DNA of 64,000 nt from Myotis daubentonii (GCF_963259705.1 NC_081849.1:54222093-54286092), one strand, 5' to 3'; positions 11,936-23,501 are shown, counted from the first letter of the stretch. Numbers and translations are program-made. The notes: generated by a model from the sequence alone, not told the origin.

Positions 11936-14148
11936 ATCCTCAACAAAATCCTAGCAAATCGGATCCAGCAGTACATCAAAAAGATCATACAACATGACAA
12001 AGTAGGATTTATCTCAGGGATGCAAGGATGGTACAATATCCACAAATCAATAAATGTGATACATCACATAAACAAATTGAGAGAAAAAAACCACATAGTC
12101 ATATCAATTGATGCGGAAAAAGCATTTGACAAAATCCAACACCCTTTCTTGATAAAAACTCTCAGCAAGATAGGAATTGAGGGATCATACCTCAACATAA
12201 TAAAAGCCATATATGACAAACCCACAGCCAACATCATAATCAATGGGCAAAAACTAAAATCATTCCCCCTAAAAACAGGAACAAGACAGGGATGCCCTCT
12301 TTCACCACTCCTGTTCAACATAGTACTGGAAGTACTAGCCGTTGCGATCAGACAAGAAGAAGAAATAAAAGCCATCCAGATTGGAAAAGAAGAAGAAAAA
12401 CTGTCCTTATTTGCAGATGACATGATACTGTACATACAGAACCCTAAAGACTCCATCAAAAAATTATTAGACTTAATTAATGAATTTGGCAATGTAGCAG
12501 GATACAAAATTAATGCTAAGAAATCCATGGCATTTCTTTACACCAATAGTGAACTTACAGAAAGTGAAACTACAGAAGCAATCCCATTTACCATTGCACC
12601 AAAAAAATTAAAATACCTAGGAATAAACTTAACTAAGGAGGTAAAAGACTTATATGCCAAAAACTACAGGACACTGAAAAAAGAGATAGAGGAAGACATA
12701 AACAGATGGAAGAACATGCCGTGTTCATGGATTGGTAGAATCAACATCATCAAAATGTCCATACTACCCAAAGCAATCTATAGATTCAATGCAATCCCCA
12801 TTAAATTACCAACGGCATATTTCACAGATCTAGAACGAACTCTCCAAAATTTCATCTGGAATTAAAAAAAGACCCCGAATAGCTGCAGCAATCCTGAGAA
12901 AGAACAAAGTAGGTGGGATCTCAATACCAGATATCAAACTGTATTACAAAGCCACTGTTCTTAAAACAGCTTGGTACTTGGCACAAGAACAGACATATAG
13001 ATCAATGGAATAGAATAGAGACCCCAGAAATCGACCCAAACCACTATGCCCAATTAATATTCGACAAAGGAGGCAAGAGCATACAATGGAGTCAAGACAG
13101 TCTCTTCAATAAATGGTGTTGGGAAAATTGGACAGATACATGCAAAAAGATGAAACTAGACCACCAACTCACACCACACACAAAAATAAACTCAAAATGG
13201 ATAAAAGATTTAAATGTAAGACGGGAAACCATAAAAATACTAGAGGAATCCACAGACAGCGAAATCACAAACATATGCCAAAGGAATTTCTTCTCTGATA
13301 ATGCTCCTAGGGCAATGGAAACTAAAGAGAAAATAAACAAATGGGACTACATCAAAATAAAAAGCTTTTGCACAGCAAAGAAAACCATCAACAAAACAAC
13401 AAGAAGACCCACTACATGGGAGAACATATTTGCCAATGATACCACCGATAAGGGTTTAATTTCCAACATTTACAGGGATCTCATGAAACTTAACAAAAGG
13501 AAGATAAACAATCCAATAAAAAAATGGACAATGGACCTAGATAGGCACTTTTCGAAAGAGGACATACAGAAGGCCGAAAGACATATGAAAACATGCTCAA
13601 AGTCACTAATTATACGAGAGATGCAAATCAAAACGACAATGCGTTATCATCTCACACCTGTCAGAATGGCTATCATCAACAAATCAACAAACAACAAGTG
13701 TTGGAGAGGATGTGGAGAAAAAGGAACCCTTCTGCACTGCTGGTGGGAATGCAGACTGGTGCAGCCACTGTGGAGAACAGTATGGAGCTACCTCAAAAAA
13801 CTAAAAATGGAATTCCCATTTGACCCAGTGATCCCACTACTAGGAATATATCCCAAGAAACCAGAAACACCAATCAGAAAGGATATATGCACCTCTATGT
13901 TCATAGCAGCACAATTCACTATAGCTAAGATTTGGAAACAGCCTAAGTGCCCATCAGCAGATGAGTGGATTAGAAAACAGTGGTACATATACACAATGGA
14001 ATACTATGCTGCGGTAAAAAAAAAAAAAAAAAAGAAACTCTTGCTTTTTGCAACAGCATGGATGGAACTGGAGAGCATTATGCTAAGTGAAATAAGCCAG
14101 TCAGAGAAAGATAAATACCACATGATCTCACTCATTTGTGGATTATAG
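11936..14148 (+). pseudogene. LINE-1 ORF2 remnant (reverse transcriptase and C-terminal part)
   Basis: Reading is open from the truncation point at 11936. The first segment (to the stop at 12863-12865) holds the RT domain, including the catalytic FADD box at 12410-12421 (F-A-D-D, the L1 form of YxDD), and upstream 'GFISGMQG' and '[12 protein letters not shown]' motifs. Two extra T bases, one near 12864 and one near 12973-12978, each shift the frame by +1; the C-terminal part (12913-14148 frame) then runs open to the normal stop and contains the cysteine-rich '[18 protein letters not shown]' zinc-knuckle-like motif, whose Cys and His are all present. ORF2 normally acts as endonuclease/RT in cis. 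This copy cannot, because the N-terminal half is missing and the frame is broken. Confidence 0.95.
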
Positions 14149-14330
14149 AGAACAACATAGACTGATGAAAAGGGACAGATCCAAAGACTGAGAAACAGCG
14201 ATCAGGCTATCAATCCCCAGAAGGAAAGTAGGGGAGGGCGGAGGTAAGGGGAAGAGATCAACCAAAGGACTTGTATACATGTATATAAGCCAAACCAATG
14301 GACATGGACAACAGGGGGATGGGAGCATGA

Positions 14331-14378
14331 GTGTGCAGGGCAGGGGGGTGGCGGTTGGGGGTTAATGGGGGGGATGAG
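14331..14378 (+). repeat. G-rich tract in L1 3' UTR
   Basis: Runs of G5-G7 separated by short loops (around 14341-14373) lie shortly before the tail. G-rich, quadruplex-prone tracts are a normal feature of L1 3' UTRs and recur in the fragments at 3.2 kb, 14.6 kb and 63.8 kb. Confidence 0.7.
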
Positions 14379-14400
14379 GACACATTTGTAATACCTTAAC

Positions 14401-14441
<41 letters not shown>
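14401..14441 (+). repeat. (TAA)n L1 tail
   Basis: About 13 TAA units directly abut the right TSD. It arose as or from the poly(A) tail of the insertion. Confidence 0.9.
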
Positions 14442-14443
<2 letters not shown>

Positions 14444-14490
14444 GATATCATTTGGCTAAAGTTATAAATGCATCTAAAATGATGAATCTC

Positions 14491-14709
14491 ACAGGGAAGG
14501 TGGGAGTAGGGGGAGAGAGAACAACTAAAAGAACTTACATGCATATATGCATAACTCATGGACACAGACAATAGCATGGTGAAGGCCTGGGGAGGGGGCA
14601 GTGAGGGTGGATGTGGTCAATGAGGGGGAAGGGGGATATCGGTAATACTTTCAATAATAAAGATACATTTTTTAAAAGATATTTTGAATAATAACAATAA
14701 TAATAATAA
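14491..14709 (+). mobile_element. L1 3' end fragment
   Basis: Begins 'agggaaggtgggagtagggg', continues with 'aacttacatgcatatatgcataactcatggacacag', 'ggtgaaggcctggggagggg', 'gtcaatgagggggaaggggg', 'taatactttcaataataaagat', then an A/AAT-rich tail. It is a second, independent 5'-truncated L1 tail, only 30 bases beyond the TSD of the large L1. A different subfamily to judge from the 3' UTR differences. Confidence 0.8.
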
Positions 14710-15718
14710 ACTAGGTCCATATGATAGGAGCAAGAGCCAGTTCTGCATGTTTCATAATATTTAATACATCTGAAATAGTAAACGCACAATTTAATTAGGC
14801 TTTCATTTCTAGGGCTGTTCAAAGCTAGTGTAAGACTGTGATAAGAAAGCTCTAAATACTGCTTTTATTCTTTTGGCAGCAAAATCATAAAGGAAAGCCA
14901 TGATGTGTGTTGATATTCAAAAGAGAGAGCTAAGTATAATCCCCCTATATGCAAACAGAAAACTTAATGGTAAAGGGGAAAAAGATATTCTAGGGCTTCA
15001 AAGAAGGCAAATAAAAACTCTTTGAAAATATTTTGGCATTTCTTTCATTTTGCTGCCTTAATGAGGAGCCTGTTTTAGATGCCAGGGAGTGAGAACAGTG
15101 GGAAGGTCAGATCAGACTGAGAGGGTGGCTGGTTGGGAAGACAGAAGCTGTTTTATTGTGTGGTGGCTGTGGCAGGGGATGGAATTGGTCCCGCTTCTTT
15201 TGGGCTCTGTGTAAGTGGGGCAGGGAGCCCCCTGGCCTGGTAGTACTTTGTGGAAGGGAAAGAGGAAGAAGGCCAAGGCCATACAAGGCCCTGATCCCTT
15301 GCCTGTGCCCTTTCCCAAGACTTCCCAGGGCTAAATTTGCTACACTCCTAAGTTCTGGCCATTGGTGGATATTATGCAGAAAATTTGTGAAAAGGTGCTT
15401 TTTTATGCACAGTTGAGCCCTTGTGGAGGGAAAGCCGAGGCAGCAACGAGGAAGTCACAAAGCATAGAAAGGAATACTAACTATCATAGACCATGAAATC
15501 AGAGCATTCACTGGTTAAAGTAAATCTGAGATCATAAATATTTTTAAATTATGCCACTAAAACCTCTAGGAGGGAAAAGGGAAAGTCAAATGTAAAGGTA
15601 TATAGTATCTTATCTATATAAACCAATTTTTGAGTAATTGTTGATGACAGAAATAAAGAATATATCTGAAGAAAGCTGTCTTATCACATCCAAACTATTT
15701 GTGATCCAAATAATTTTA
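14710..15718. other. Gene-free stretch
   Basis: Between 15070 and 15450 the base composition is richer in GC than its neighbours, with short open frames on both strands, but I see no splice context, domain or repeat name for it. It could be an old LTR remnant. Confidence 0.4.
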
Positions 15719-15920
15719 CTGCCCACCCAGTGTGGCTCAGTGGCTGAGTGTTGAACCAGGAATCAAGAGGTAGCCAGTTTGATTCCTGGCCAGGGCACAT
15801 GTCCAGTTGTGGACTGGATCCCAGTAGGGGCCATGCAGGAGGCAACCGATAGATGATTTGTTTCTATCTCTCTATCCCTCTCCCTTCCTCTCTCTCTAAA
15901 AATCAATAAAATATATTAAA
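15719..15920 (+). mobile_element. VES SINE with 11-bp TSD
   Basis: 'ctgcccacccagtgtggctcagtggctgagtg', 'ttgattcctggccagggcacatg', 'gaggcaaccgatagatgatttg', CT-rich block and 'aaatcaataaaatatatt' tail. The flanks aaataatttta at 15708-15718 and 15921-15931 are identical. Head region is more diverged than in the other copies. Confidence 0.92.
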
Positions 15921-15984
15921 AAATAATTTTATCCTTTCCTTGGCAATACCAATATTTATAAAATTACCTTTAATTTCTTTATAT

Positions 15985-16185
15985 TTATTGTTTCTAAAGC
16001 TCATGTGCATACATTGTTTCAGATGGTCCTCATACCAGTACACATACACAATCCTTATGTTAGATAATGCCAGCATAGTTATTTTCATTTTAAAGATGTG
16101 GGTGCTAATTCTAAAGGATAAGAGACATGTCCAAGGTCACACAGGGCTTAATCTAGGACTTAAACCCAGTCTTTCCAAGTTCACA
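15985..16185 (-). mobile_element. MIR relic
   Basis: 'ttttcattttaaagatgtgggtgctaattctaaaggataagagacatgtccaaggtcacacagggcttaatctaggacttaaacccag' is a well preserved reverse-strand MIR, including the 'gaacccag' tRNA-side box. The start is approximate. Confidence 0.75.
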
Positions 16186-16532
16186 CTCCTTTTGTTCCTT
16201 CAAGGAAATCTTCAACTTTTAACTTTAAGAGTACTAAAACATAGTAAAATCAAAATTGAACCTCCCTGCTTCTTGTTTATTGTCTAGCTGTGATTTTCAG
16301 AGGAAGCTGGCAAATTCAGAGGCAGTATAAAAACAACTGAACTGAAAATGATCAGAGTCAACAGTCTTTGAGTAACAAGTAGGATAGGGAAAGAAAAATA
16401 ACTAACCAAGTTTGTGTTGTTTTTTAGTAGTCATTTAAAAGTTTGATTCCTCTTTCAAAGTGATTACATCAGTAAAAATTAGATCCTTTGCCTATTGCCT
16501 CAATTTTATTCCCAGTGAAGAGAAATAAATTA

Positions 16533-16535
<3 letters not shown>

Positions 16536-16586
<51 letters not shown>
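16536..16586. repeat. (AT)n microsatellite
   Basis: About 25 uninterrupted AT units, 32 bases before a Helitron end. Confidence 0.95.
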
Positions 16587-16589
<3 letters not shown>

Positions 16590-16618
16590 GCTTCAAAACT
16601 ATACCTATTATAAGATAA

Positions 16619-16905
16619 CTAGAGGCCCAATGCATGAAGATTCATGCAAGAATAGGCCTTCCTTCCCCTGGCTGCCAGCACCGATTTCCCTCCAGCATCC
16701 AGCACCCAGGACCCAGGTCTTTGCTCTAGTTGCCGCCTCCCACTTTCGCTCCAGGGCCGGGAGCCGCCTCCCACCTTCACTCTGGGCCAGCCACCGCCAT
16801 CTTTGTTGCATTAATTTGCATATTCCCTCGTTATTGGCTGTGGGCGCTGCCATCTTTGTTGCAAAGTGATGGTCAATTTACATATTCCATCTTTATTAGA
16901 TAGGA
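16619..16905 (-). mobile_element. Non-autonomous Helitron, 287 bp (Oct/YY1 family)
   Basis: Minus-strand ends: TCCTATCTAATAAAG at the 5' side, and hairpin tgcatgaa-ga-ttcatgca (16631-16648) then CTAG at 16619-16622 on the 3' side. Flanking host bases are A (16618) and T (16906). The interior ('ctggctgccagcaccg', 'gccatctttgttg', 'atttgcat') matches the plus-strand element at 23852-24157, so these are two copies of one family. No coding capacity. Confidence 0.92.
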
Positions 16906-18627
16906 TTCTCAATCCAAATTGTTATACTAAGGCTTGATGGAGCACATTCCAAGAACTCCTATACCGTCTAACAGATGAAGTGCTTAGATGCATGACCCAG
17001 AAATTCTATCTCAATTTCTCAAAACCTCTCATAGAAAATCCACTCTTTCGGCTGAAAAGGAAAGCCTCTGTGCATGGCACTTGCACTTGCCGTGACTGCC
17101 AGAGACTTGGATGTTGCTGTTAATAAGGATCCCTGCTGCTGCTGCACATTTATCACCTGCACATCTGAGTGGGAGGGGCTGAGATCAGACAGAAGAAGCC
17201 CCTCATTCAAAGGTGCCATTCCTCCATCCACAGCCAAGGCTTTAGAACATAGCAATGCATACTTAATTGATGGTTGTCTTTGTGTCATTATGATTTTGTT
17301 CCTCGAGGTTTACATAATTCTTTAATAATATTATCATCACAGTTAGAAATGTACCTCTGCAATTAGGAGTTCCAACTCCTCTTCCTTACTGAAGAAATCA
17401 GCTGCTACATTAAGGTTCATTCAAAGGATGAAGATCAATAAATTTTATGACTTAAAACACTGTGCTATATATTGTTGCTTTTCCAAATTCTAATTTATGG
17501 CCAGTGACATTTGTTTACCTAGTTTCTTTCATTAACATTTATGAAAGCATATAACTATTTTATAGCCCTAATAGATGAGATACTTAGCAATGCTTTATTG
17601 ATTTTCATTATCTTTACAAGGCAGCTCAATAATAAATAGTTGAGGTGTTTAGAATGAAACACCAAACCCAGTTTTACTAGTACTGTGTTTCCTTATCTCT
17701 TAGACCTGAAATTTATAGCAACTGGAAATAAATTTATCACCCACTGGGAACATGCACCTAAGTCTCAGAGATCAAATTTATCTTCTCCATGTTCTGTAAG
17801 TATCACATCAATTTCGGGATGAGTTCAATGGAGAGCAATGCTTCTTTGACAATATCAAATAATTAAGAATAAATATAGCACTCCTTTTGTAATCTAACAC
17901 TATTCATTCTGGTTTCAGATTTTATTTTCAGTTATTGCATTTTAACATATTCCTCTTGGTGTATAATATGTTTTCTTGAGGATATAATTCCTCTTGGAAA
18001 CTGTCATTTCACTATAGACACAAACTACAACATGGTCATATGAAGCCTAAGTACAAAGTGATGTGCAAACTCACTTATTATCTCCTACAAAACATGCAGA
18101 GTTGTATTAGCAGACAGAGATCTGTCTGCCTAATCCTATGCTATGGTTACCAACGAATGTCCTTACATTGCATTTAGGGATCTCTTCACAAAGCACCTCT
18201 GGCCTATTTTGTGATATTCGAGCTGTCCATAAAAAATAACAAGGGTCTGGATTTTTAAAAATTCAGGCTTAAGATAAAAATAATGTGTGACAGAATATTC
18301 CATCATTAAATAAACTTTGAGCATATAGCTAACTTGGACGGCACCTATTACATTCTGCCCCAAGCAACCACTTTAAATGTAAACCAGCTGTCAGACATTC
18401 AATACTACATTGACATGGCCTGACACTATACTGCTTCAGAGGTTCTAAGACTACTTACTTCTAGGGATGCCGTTTTTTATAGGAACCCCAAACTAATCCA
18501 CACAGCTCTCACAAATTAACATCTCATGGTTTTTCAGATACCAGGTTGGGTATTGCCAAAACCGAATGTATTGGGGGTTTTTTGGTGTGTTTTTTGTTAA
18601 TACTCACCCAAGGGCATTTTTCCATTG
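16906..18627. other. Gene-free stretch
   Basis: No exon supported. The part at 17040-17330 is compositionally balanced and non-repetitive, with homeobox-like TAATTGATGG near 17265; it might be a regulatory element but there is no proof. The remainder is AT-rich and unassigned. Confidence 0.4.
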
Positions 18628-18832
18628 CTTTTTTAGAGAGAGTGGAAGGCAGGGAGGGAGGGAGAGAGAGAGAAACATCAAAGTGAAAGAGACACATCGA
18701 TTGGTTGCCTCACACACACACCTGGACCAGGGCTGGGGATCAAACCAGAAACCCAGGTATGTGCCCTTGACTAGGAATTGAACCCACAATCCTTCAGTGC
18801 ATAGGCTGACACTTCAACCATTGGCCAGGGCT
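18628..18832 (-). mobile_element. VES SINE (diverged)
   Basis: Reverse-strand order: 'agagagagtggaaggcagggaggg', 'gaaacatca', 'tcgattggttgcctc', 'ctggggatcaaacc', 'cccaggtatgtgcccttgactagg', 'ttcaaccattggccagggc'. The head ends at GGCCAGGGC. No clear TSD; the copy is more diverged than most here and probably older. Confidence 0.85.
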
Positions 18833-19019
18833 GCAGATAAATGTTTTTAATGTAATAACTGTCCTGTTAATAATAAACTAGAAGATCTCTTTTTTGAGTT
18901 TCATATAACTGATTTGTTGGATTAAAATTAAGCCCTACATTCATTGTGACTAATGTACCAAAACATGTGGTAATAAACATAAAGCAAGCCTTTACCTGAC
19001 ATCAAAAGATTAAGTAATG

Positions 19020-19229
19020 GCCCGGAAGGTGTGGCTCAGTGGTTGAGCATGGCCCTGTGAACCAGGAGGTCACGGTTTGATTCCAGTCAGGGCACATGCC
19101 CAGGGGGTAGTCCCCAGTGCAGGGCATGCAGGAGGCAGCCAATCAATTATTCTCTTTCATCATTGATGTTTTATCTCTCTCTCCCTCTCCCTGCCTCTCT
19201 GAAATCAATAAAATTCTATTTAAAAAAAT
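19020..19229 (+). mobile_element. VES SINE
   Basis: 'cccggaaggtgtggctcagtggttgagc', 'gaaccaggaggtcacggtttgattcc', 'tcagggcacatgccc', 'gcaggaggcagcc', 'cattgatgttttatctctctc', 'gaaatcaataaaattctattt'. A few bases of the middle ('gattccagtc' for 'gattcccggtc') are missing. TSD not clear. Confidence 0.92.
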
Positions 19230-19389
19230 ACTTAAAAAATACTTAATAATGAATACACATTTAATTGTTTTCAGTTACAATAAGTAGATTAATGTGTTTT
19301 CATTACTTTTTATACCATGTTGAATTGACCTTTTAATGAATTTAAAACTGTATTCAGTTGGTATTAATTGTTGCATTTGCCCTTATATT

Positions 19390-20090
19390 TTATATTTAAA
19401 CATTAATTTTGAAATAACTCAAGAATTATAGAAAAATTGCAAAGATTGTATAGAGAGTTCCAAGATAACCTTCCCACAGTCCTCCCTAATGTTAACATCT
19501 TCTATTGCCATGGCACATTTGTCAAAATGAAAAACCATCATTGGTATACTATTATTAACTGAATTCTAGATTTATTTGGATTTGATCAGGTTTTTCCACT
19601 AATATCCTTTTTAAGATCAATTTAGAATTTCCTCATTGCATTTAGCTACTATGTCTCCTTAGGATGCTCAGTATAGACTGTACAGCTCCTCAGACTTTTT
19701 TTTTTAAATGACCTTGACAATTGTGAGCAACTTGTCACATATTCTGTAGAATGTTCCCCAATTTGGGTTCATCTCATGCTTTTCTTATGATTAACCTGTG
19801 GTTATTAGTTTTATGAACAAATATCTCATCGATGGAGTGCCTTTCTTATCCCAATATGTAAAGGTTATATAATCACATCACTAGGGATATTAACCTTGAG
19901 CATTTGGTTAGGGCAGTGTTTGCCAGGATTCTCCATTGTAAAGTGACTAATTTCCTTATTAAAAATTTATTATTTGGAAATGAGACATTAAATTCACCCC
20001 ACACTCTCTACAGAGTAGTGTTAAACTCTACTATTTGGAGGAGGGAGGTGGCAATCTAATAAGTTATGAGATATATTTGTTCCTTCTTTC
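19390..20090 (+). mobile_element. Ancient L1M-type fragment
   Basis: Phrases such as 'attatagaaaaattgcaaagattgtatagagag', 'catttagctactatgtctccttag', 'tgaccttgacaattgtgagcaac', 'attctgtagaatgttccccaatttgggtt', 'gtgtttgccaggattctccattgtaaagt' follow the order of a common old L1-associated mammalian repeat. The exact subfamily cannot be named from memory. It is cut at its right end by the VES at 20101. Confidence 0.6.
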
Positions 20091-20100
20091 CTGCCCTTAT

Positions 20101-20314
20101 TTTTTTAAACATATTTTTATTGATTTAAGAGAGGAAGGGAGAGGAAGAGAGAGATAGAAACATCAATGATGAGAGAGAATCATCAATCAGTGCCTCTTGC
20201 ACGCCCCACACTGGGGATCGAGCCCACAACCCGGACATGTGCCCTGACTGGGAACTGAAATGTGACCTTCTGGTTCGCAGTTCAAAGCTCAACCACTGAG
20301 CCATGCCAGCCAGG
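20101..20314 (-). mobile_element. VES SINE with 11-bp TSD
   Basis: Reverse-strand VES from a T-rich tail ('tttttttaaacatatttttattgattt') to the head 'gccatgccagccagg'. Flanks cctgcccttat at 20090-20100 and 20315-20325 are identical. Confidence 0.95.
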
Positions 20315-21873
20315 CCTGCCCTTATCTGTAAAATATGATAATATTGATTATCATCACTGCCTCATGCCAATAGTGTCTGCTTTCCAGAAATGAATAACAT
20401 TCACTTATCTCGAGTTTAATCTAGGTACAAAGCATTTGAGTGAAAGATATTTTGATGGTCGTACCAATTATTAACCGCTTTAGCTTTCCAAAAGAGAAAG
20501 AAAATATATTTTCTCTTTTGAAATGATTAGTTTTTACAATTTAATGAAAAAATATTACACCTAAAAGTGAAAATCTAAAATATTAATAGACTTGATAACT
20601 TGCAATGAGTTAGCACATTATACTTATTAATTTTTTCATAGTGCTTTGTACTTTTAACACTTATTATGTTCACTTTTATCAATTCTTTTATAAAAATACC
20701 ATGAAGTGCTCTAGTAGTGAATACAAAGATGGGCACTTGACTTGCTTCTTTAATGAGTTTAATTGTGATTCTAATAACTTCAATACCTCTTCCTTTGGAA
20801 ATTTTAAATTAAAAATATTGTAAATTTAGGAATGCTGAAATACAGAGAATTTTAATCAAATTGTTAGACTTGTACAAATATGCTTAGAATCCAAATTAGT
20901 TTTACCAAGTTGGCTTCTTGGATTTATTCATTTATTCTTTCATTCCATAAGTTTTTAGTCTAGCACATAACAAGCTCTATGCCAGGTGCTAGAGATGCAT
21001 ATAGGAAAGACAGTCTCTACCTGTAAAAATAAATTATTACCTAGTGTATAAACACAGTACTTGTCTTTTGGAGAAAAAGAAAAATATTAACTTCAGAATT
21101 TGTTAAATATTTCTGATACCACTGAGTAGTTATAAAGTGTAAAGCTTTCAAACTAGAAGATCAAAAACAATTAACTGAATGATGTTTGAGGAGACTTAGA
21201 GGTTATGAGAAGAGTTTAAGTACATGTGCACAGAGGAAGAAATAAATATGATGTGTTGAAAATAATATTTACTGATTAGTCACTTCAAAATTATTAAGGT
21301 AGCTGAATCTGTAGTGGAAAAAAAACAGAGAAAGCGAATATAATTTTCATTTATATCAAAAGGACAGTGATGCAAGCTTAAATTGCTGTTCATCATTATG
21401 TGGATGTTGCTAACACAAAGTATCAGTCAACAAATGCAAACATTGTGAAATCCAATCTTCTTGTTCACTGAGTTTCCAGGAACAACTGCAGAACTCCAGC
21501 CTCACAGGAGGCCAATTATGGCAATGCAGCCTCTAGGCTCACATAATCACAACATCTGTAACAGTCCCCTTCATGGATCGTTTACAGTAGATTTTATTAC
21601 AGCTTTCATGTTGTACCAGAGGCTTTAGCACATACTGTGCTAATAATATCAGCAAACAACCAATTAAAAACAGGGAATCAAAATTATTGCTGTTAACTAG
21701 AAATAACTTATGAGGTTTACATTTGTTTTGATATGATACTAATCATTTCTCTTTTTTTAAAGACATAATTAAAAGCTAATTATCCACTAACTTTACATAT
21801 TTTGGAATACAAATAAAAACTACTCAATACTATATAGTATTCTCCTTTATAATTTTTTTAAAGTTTTGTGGAA

Positions 21874-21880
<7 letters not shown>
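20315..21880. other. Gene-free stretch
   Basis: An 11-bp inverted repeat with a 10-base loop sits at 20489-20520. Near 20920-21030 an old dispersed-repeat phrase occurs ('attcattccataag ... ctatgccaggtgctagagatgc'). The region 21370-21650 is unique-looking with mixed composition. No exon supported. Confidence 0.4.

Positions 21881-21920
<40 letters not shown>
21881..21920 (+). repeat. (GT)n microsatellite
   Basis: Twenty GT units directly next to a VES fragment; it probably grew at the SINE tail on the other strand. Confidence 0.95.
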
Positions 21921-21923
<3 letters not shown>

Positions 21924-22094
21924 ACTGATTTCAGAGAGGGAGAGACAGAAACATCAATGATGAGCAGGGGATGGGCTAGAAGGGATAAATGGAGGTGAAA
22001 AGGGGATATATGTAATATTTTCAATGATAAAGTTTTTTTGTTTTTTTTTAAAAGAAACATCAGTGATGAAAGAGCTGAGCCATGCCTGCCTGAT
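21921..22094 (-). mobile_element. VES SINE fragment interrupted by L1
   Basis: The left part (21921-21963: 'actgatttcagagagggagagac', 'gaaacatcaatgatga') and right part (22053-22094: 'agaaacatcagtgatgaaag', 'gctgagccatgcctgcctg') are the tail and head of one reverse-strand VES. Most of the SINE body is deleted between 'gatgaaaga' and 'gctgagcc'. The two parts are separated by the L1 stub listed next. Confidence 0.8.
21964..22052 (+). mobile_element. 89-bp L1 3' stub inserted in a VES
   Basis: 'caggggatgggctagaagggataaatggagg', 'aaaggggatatatgtaatattttcaatgataaagt' then a T/A-rich tail is the last part of the L1 3' UTR. It is bracketed by agaaacatcaRtgatga at 21947-21963 and 22053-22069, a 17-bp duplication of SINE sequence. 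This is an extremely short L1 retrotransposition product. Confidence 0.85.
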
Positions 22095-22159
22095 GTAATT
22101 CTAAAAACAAGCCTGTCATACTGCTAAGATGGTGATAAGCTACAAACATGTCTAACACA

Positions 22160-22378
22160 GCCCGGCCAGTGCAGCTCAGTGGGTTATCATCGCCCTATAA
22201 ACCAGGAGGTCATGGTTCAATTCCTGATCAGGGCACATGTCCAGGTTGCAGGCTAGATTCCCAGTGTGGGTTGTGCAGGAAGCAGCCAATCAATGAGTCT
22301 CTCTTATCATTGATGTTGTTATCTCTCTCTGTCTCTCCCTTCCTCTCTGAAATCAGTAAAAGCATATTTAAAAAAGAA
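22160..22378 (+). mobile_element. VES SINE with 18-bp TSD
   Basis: 'gcccggccagtgcagctcagtgggttatc', 'aaccaggaggtcatggttcaattcc', 'tcagggcacatgtcc', 'cattgatgttgttatctctctctg', 'gaaatcagtaaaagcat'. Flanks 22142-22159 and 22379-22396 match in 17 of 18 positions (acaaacatgtctaaYaca). Confidence 0.96.
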
Positions 22379-22853
22379 ACAAACATGTCTAATACAAAAT
22401 TATAAATATATCAAACAAAATAAGAAACTATTTGGACAGTGACTAAAAGTTAATTGCTGTTTCTAAAACTTGAGAAAAACTTCAATGACATAAAATACTT
22501 CTTAAGATTTTTATAGTTAATTCCTAAAAAGTAAACCCATTACTAAATACAAAAGTTGCCCTGGGTTTTCATTAATGTAAAGCATTTCACTAATGGTTGA
22601 ACAAGATATAAAAATGAATACTTCTTTCGTGGAGAAGGAAAATCTAAAATCTTTTCATCTAAAGTTGAAAAGGATTACCATGTGGTCAATATATAACATC
22701 TTTGGAGATACAATCACTTACATAGAAACACACTGTCTTAAAGTTTATTTTAGGAAGATGCTTTTAGCATGGATTTTTTTTATAATGGGCATATATCTTG
22801 TATATATAAAGTGTGTCTTTGAAGAGACTTATTAACAAGTGAATGGGAAGTAA
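22379..22853. other. Gene-free stretch
   Basis: AT-rich, no recognisable repeat; short open frames without domain. Confidence 0.4.
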
Positions 22854-23033
22854 TCCTATATAATAAAAGACTAATATACAAATTGTCCCCTCGATGGGAG
22901 TTTGACCAGGGTGCAGGGCCAGCCAGCCAACTGCCCGCAGCCCCTCCCCCTGGCTGGCCAGGCCCAATGGGCTCCAATCGGGGCAGGCTGGCCTCACCCC
23001 ACCCAAGCATGAATTCATGCACCGGACCTCTAG
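22854..23033 (+). mobile_element. Non-autonomous Helitron, 180 bp
   Basis: Starts TCCTATATAATAAAAG after host A (22853). Ends with palindrome gcatgaattcatgc (23007-23020), 'accggacctctag', then host T (23034). The interior is GC-rich ('ggccaggcccaatgggctcc'). It is a compact internal-deletion relative of the larger elements. Confidence 0.94.
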
Positions 23034-23079
23034 TACCATATAAAAGAGTTGCAAACTGACAAATTCTAAAGCCTTTTAA

Positions 23080-23470
23080 TCTTGTCACAGACACCTTTCA
23101 AACCCTCCTCCACTTTGATATCACAATCGCCACTCTAGTATTTTCCCCTTGTTCAAAGTTTTTATTGTGTCCCTATCACCAACCAAAACAAAAAATCAAA
23201 AGCACTTTGGTATCGTTCATAACACCATTCTGAATTGTTTAAATATCTTCCTTTACAACTATTCCTTCAAAACCAGCTATACTCCTACCTTATTGGTTAG
23301 CAAATCATCCCACAGTCAGATACATGTGCATGCTGTTATCTATGTGCCTTCTCCCATCTCTGTCCTCATCTACCTAACCAACTCCATTCAACTTTAAAGT
23401 ATCGGCTGAAACCTCACTTTTGGGGTATTCTTGGCTTCCCATATCTCCATTAGGCTGAGTTAGGTGCTTC
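23080..23470 (+). mobile_element. L2-like LINE fragment
   Basis: Pyrimidine-rich 3'-end style of L2: 'cctcctccactttgatatcac', 'tctgtcctcatctacctaaccaactccattcaactttaaagtatcggctgaaacctcacttttgggg'. Diverged; the boundaries are approximate. Confidence 0.5.
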
Positions 23471-23501
23471 TTCCCTTGTACTCATAAAAATGAAAAATAT
23501 T

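Larger units (their letters stand above)
11935..14441 (+). mobile_element. 5'-truncated LINE-1 (2.5 kb) with intact 19-bp TSD
   Basis: Left TSD 11916-11934 and right TSD 14442-14460 are the 19-mer aagatatcRtttggctaaa with one difference. Between them lie an L1 ORF2 segment starting in the reverse transcriptase domain, a 3' UTR with a G-rich tract, and a tail made of TAA repeats (14401-14441) instead of pure poly(A). The element lacks the 5' UTR, ORF1 and the endonuclease half of ORF2, so it was dead on arrival. High similarity to mammalian L1 ORF2 and a near-perfect TSD suggest a fairly recent insertion. Confidence 0.96.

Noticed and set aside
12064..12528. A 154-codon reverse frame
   Set aside because: It is antisense to the L1 reverse-transcriptase region; the sense strand explains it fully.
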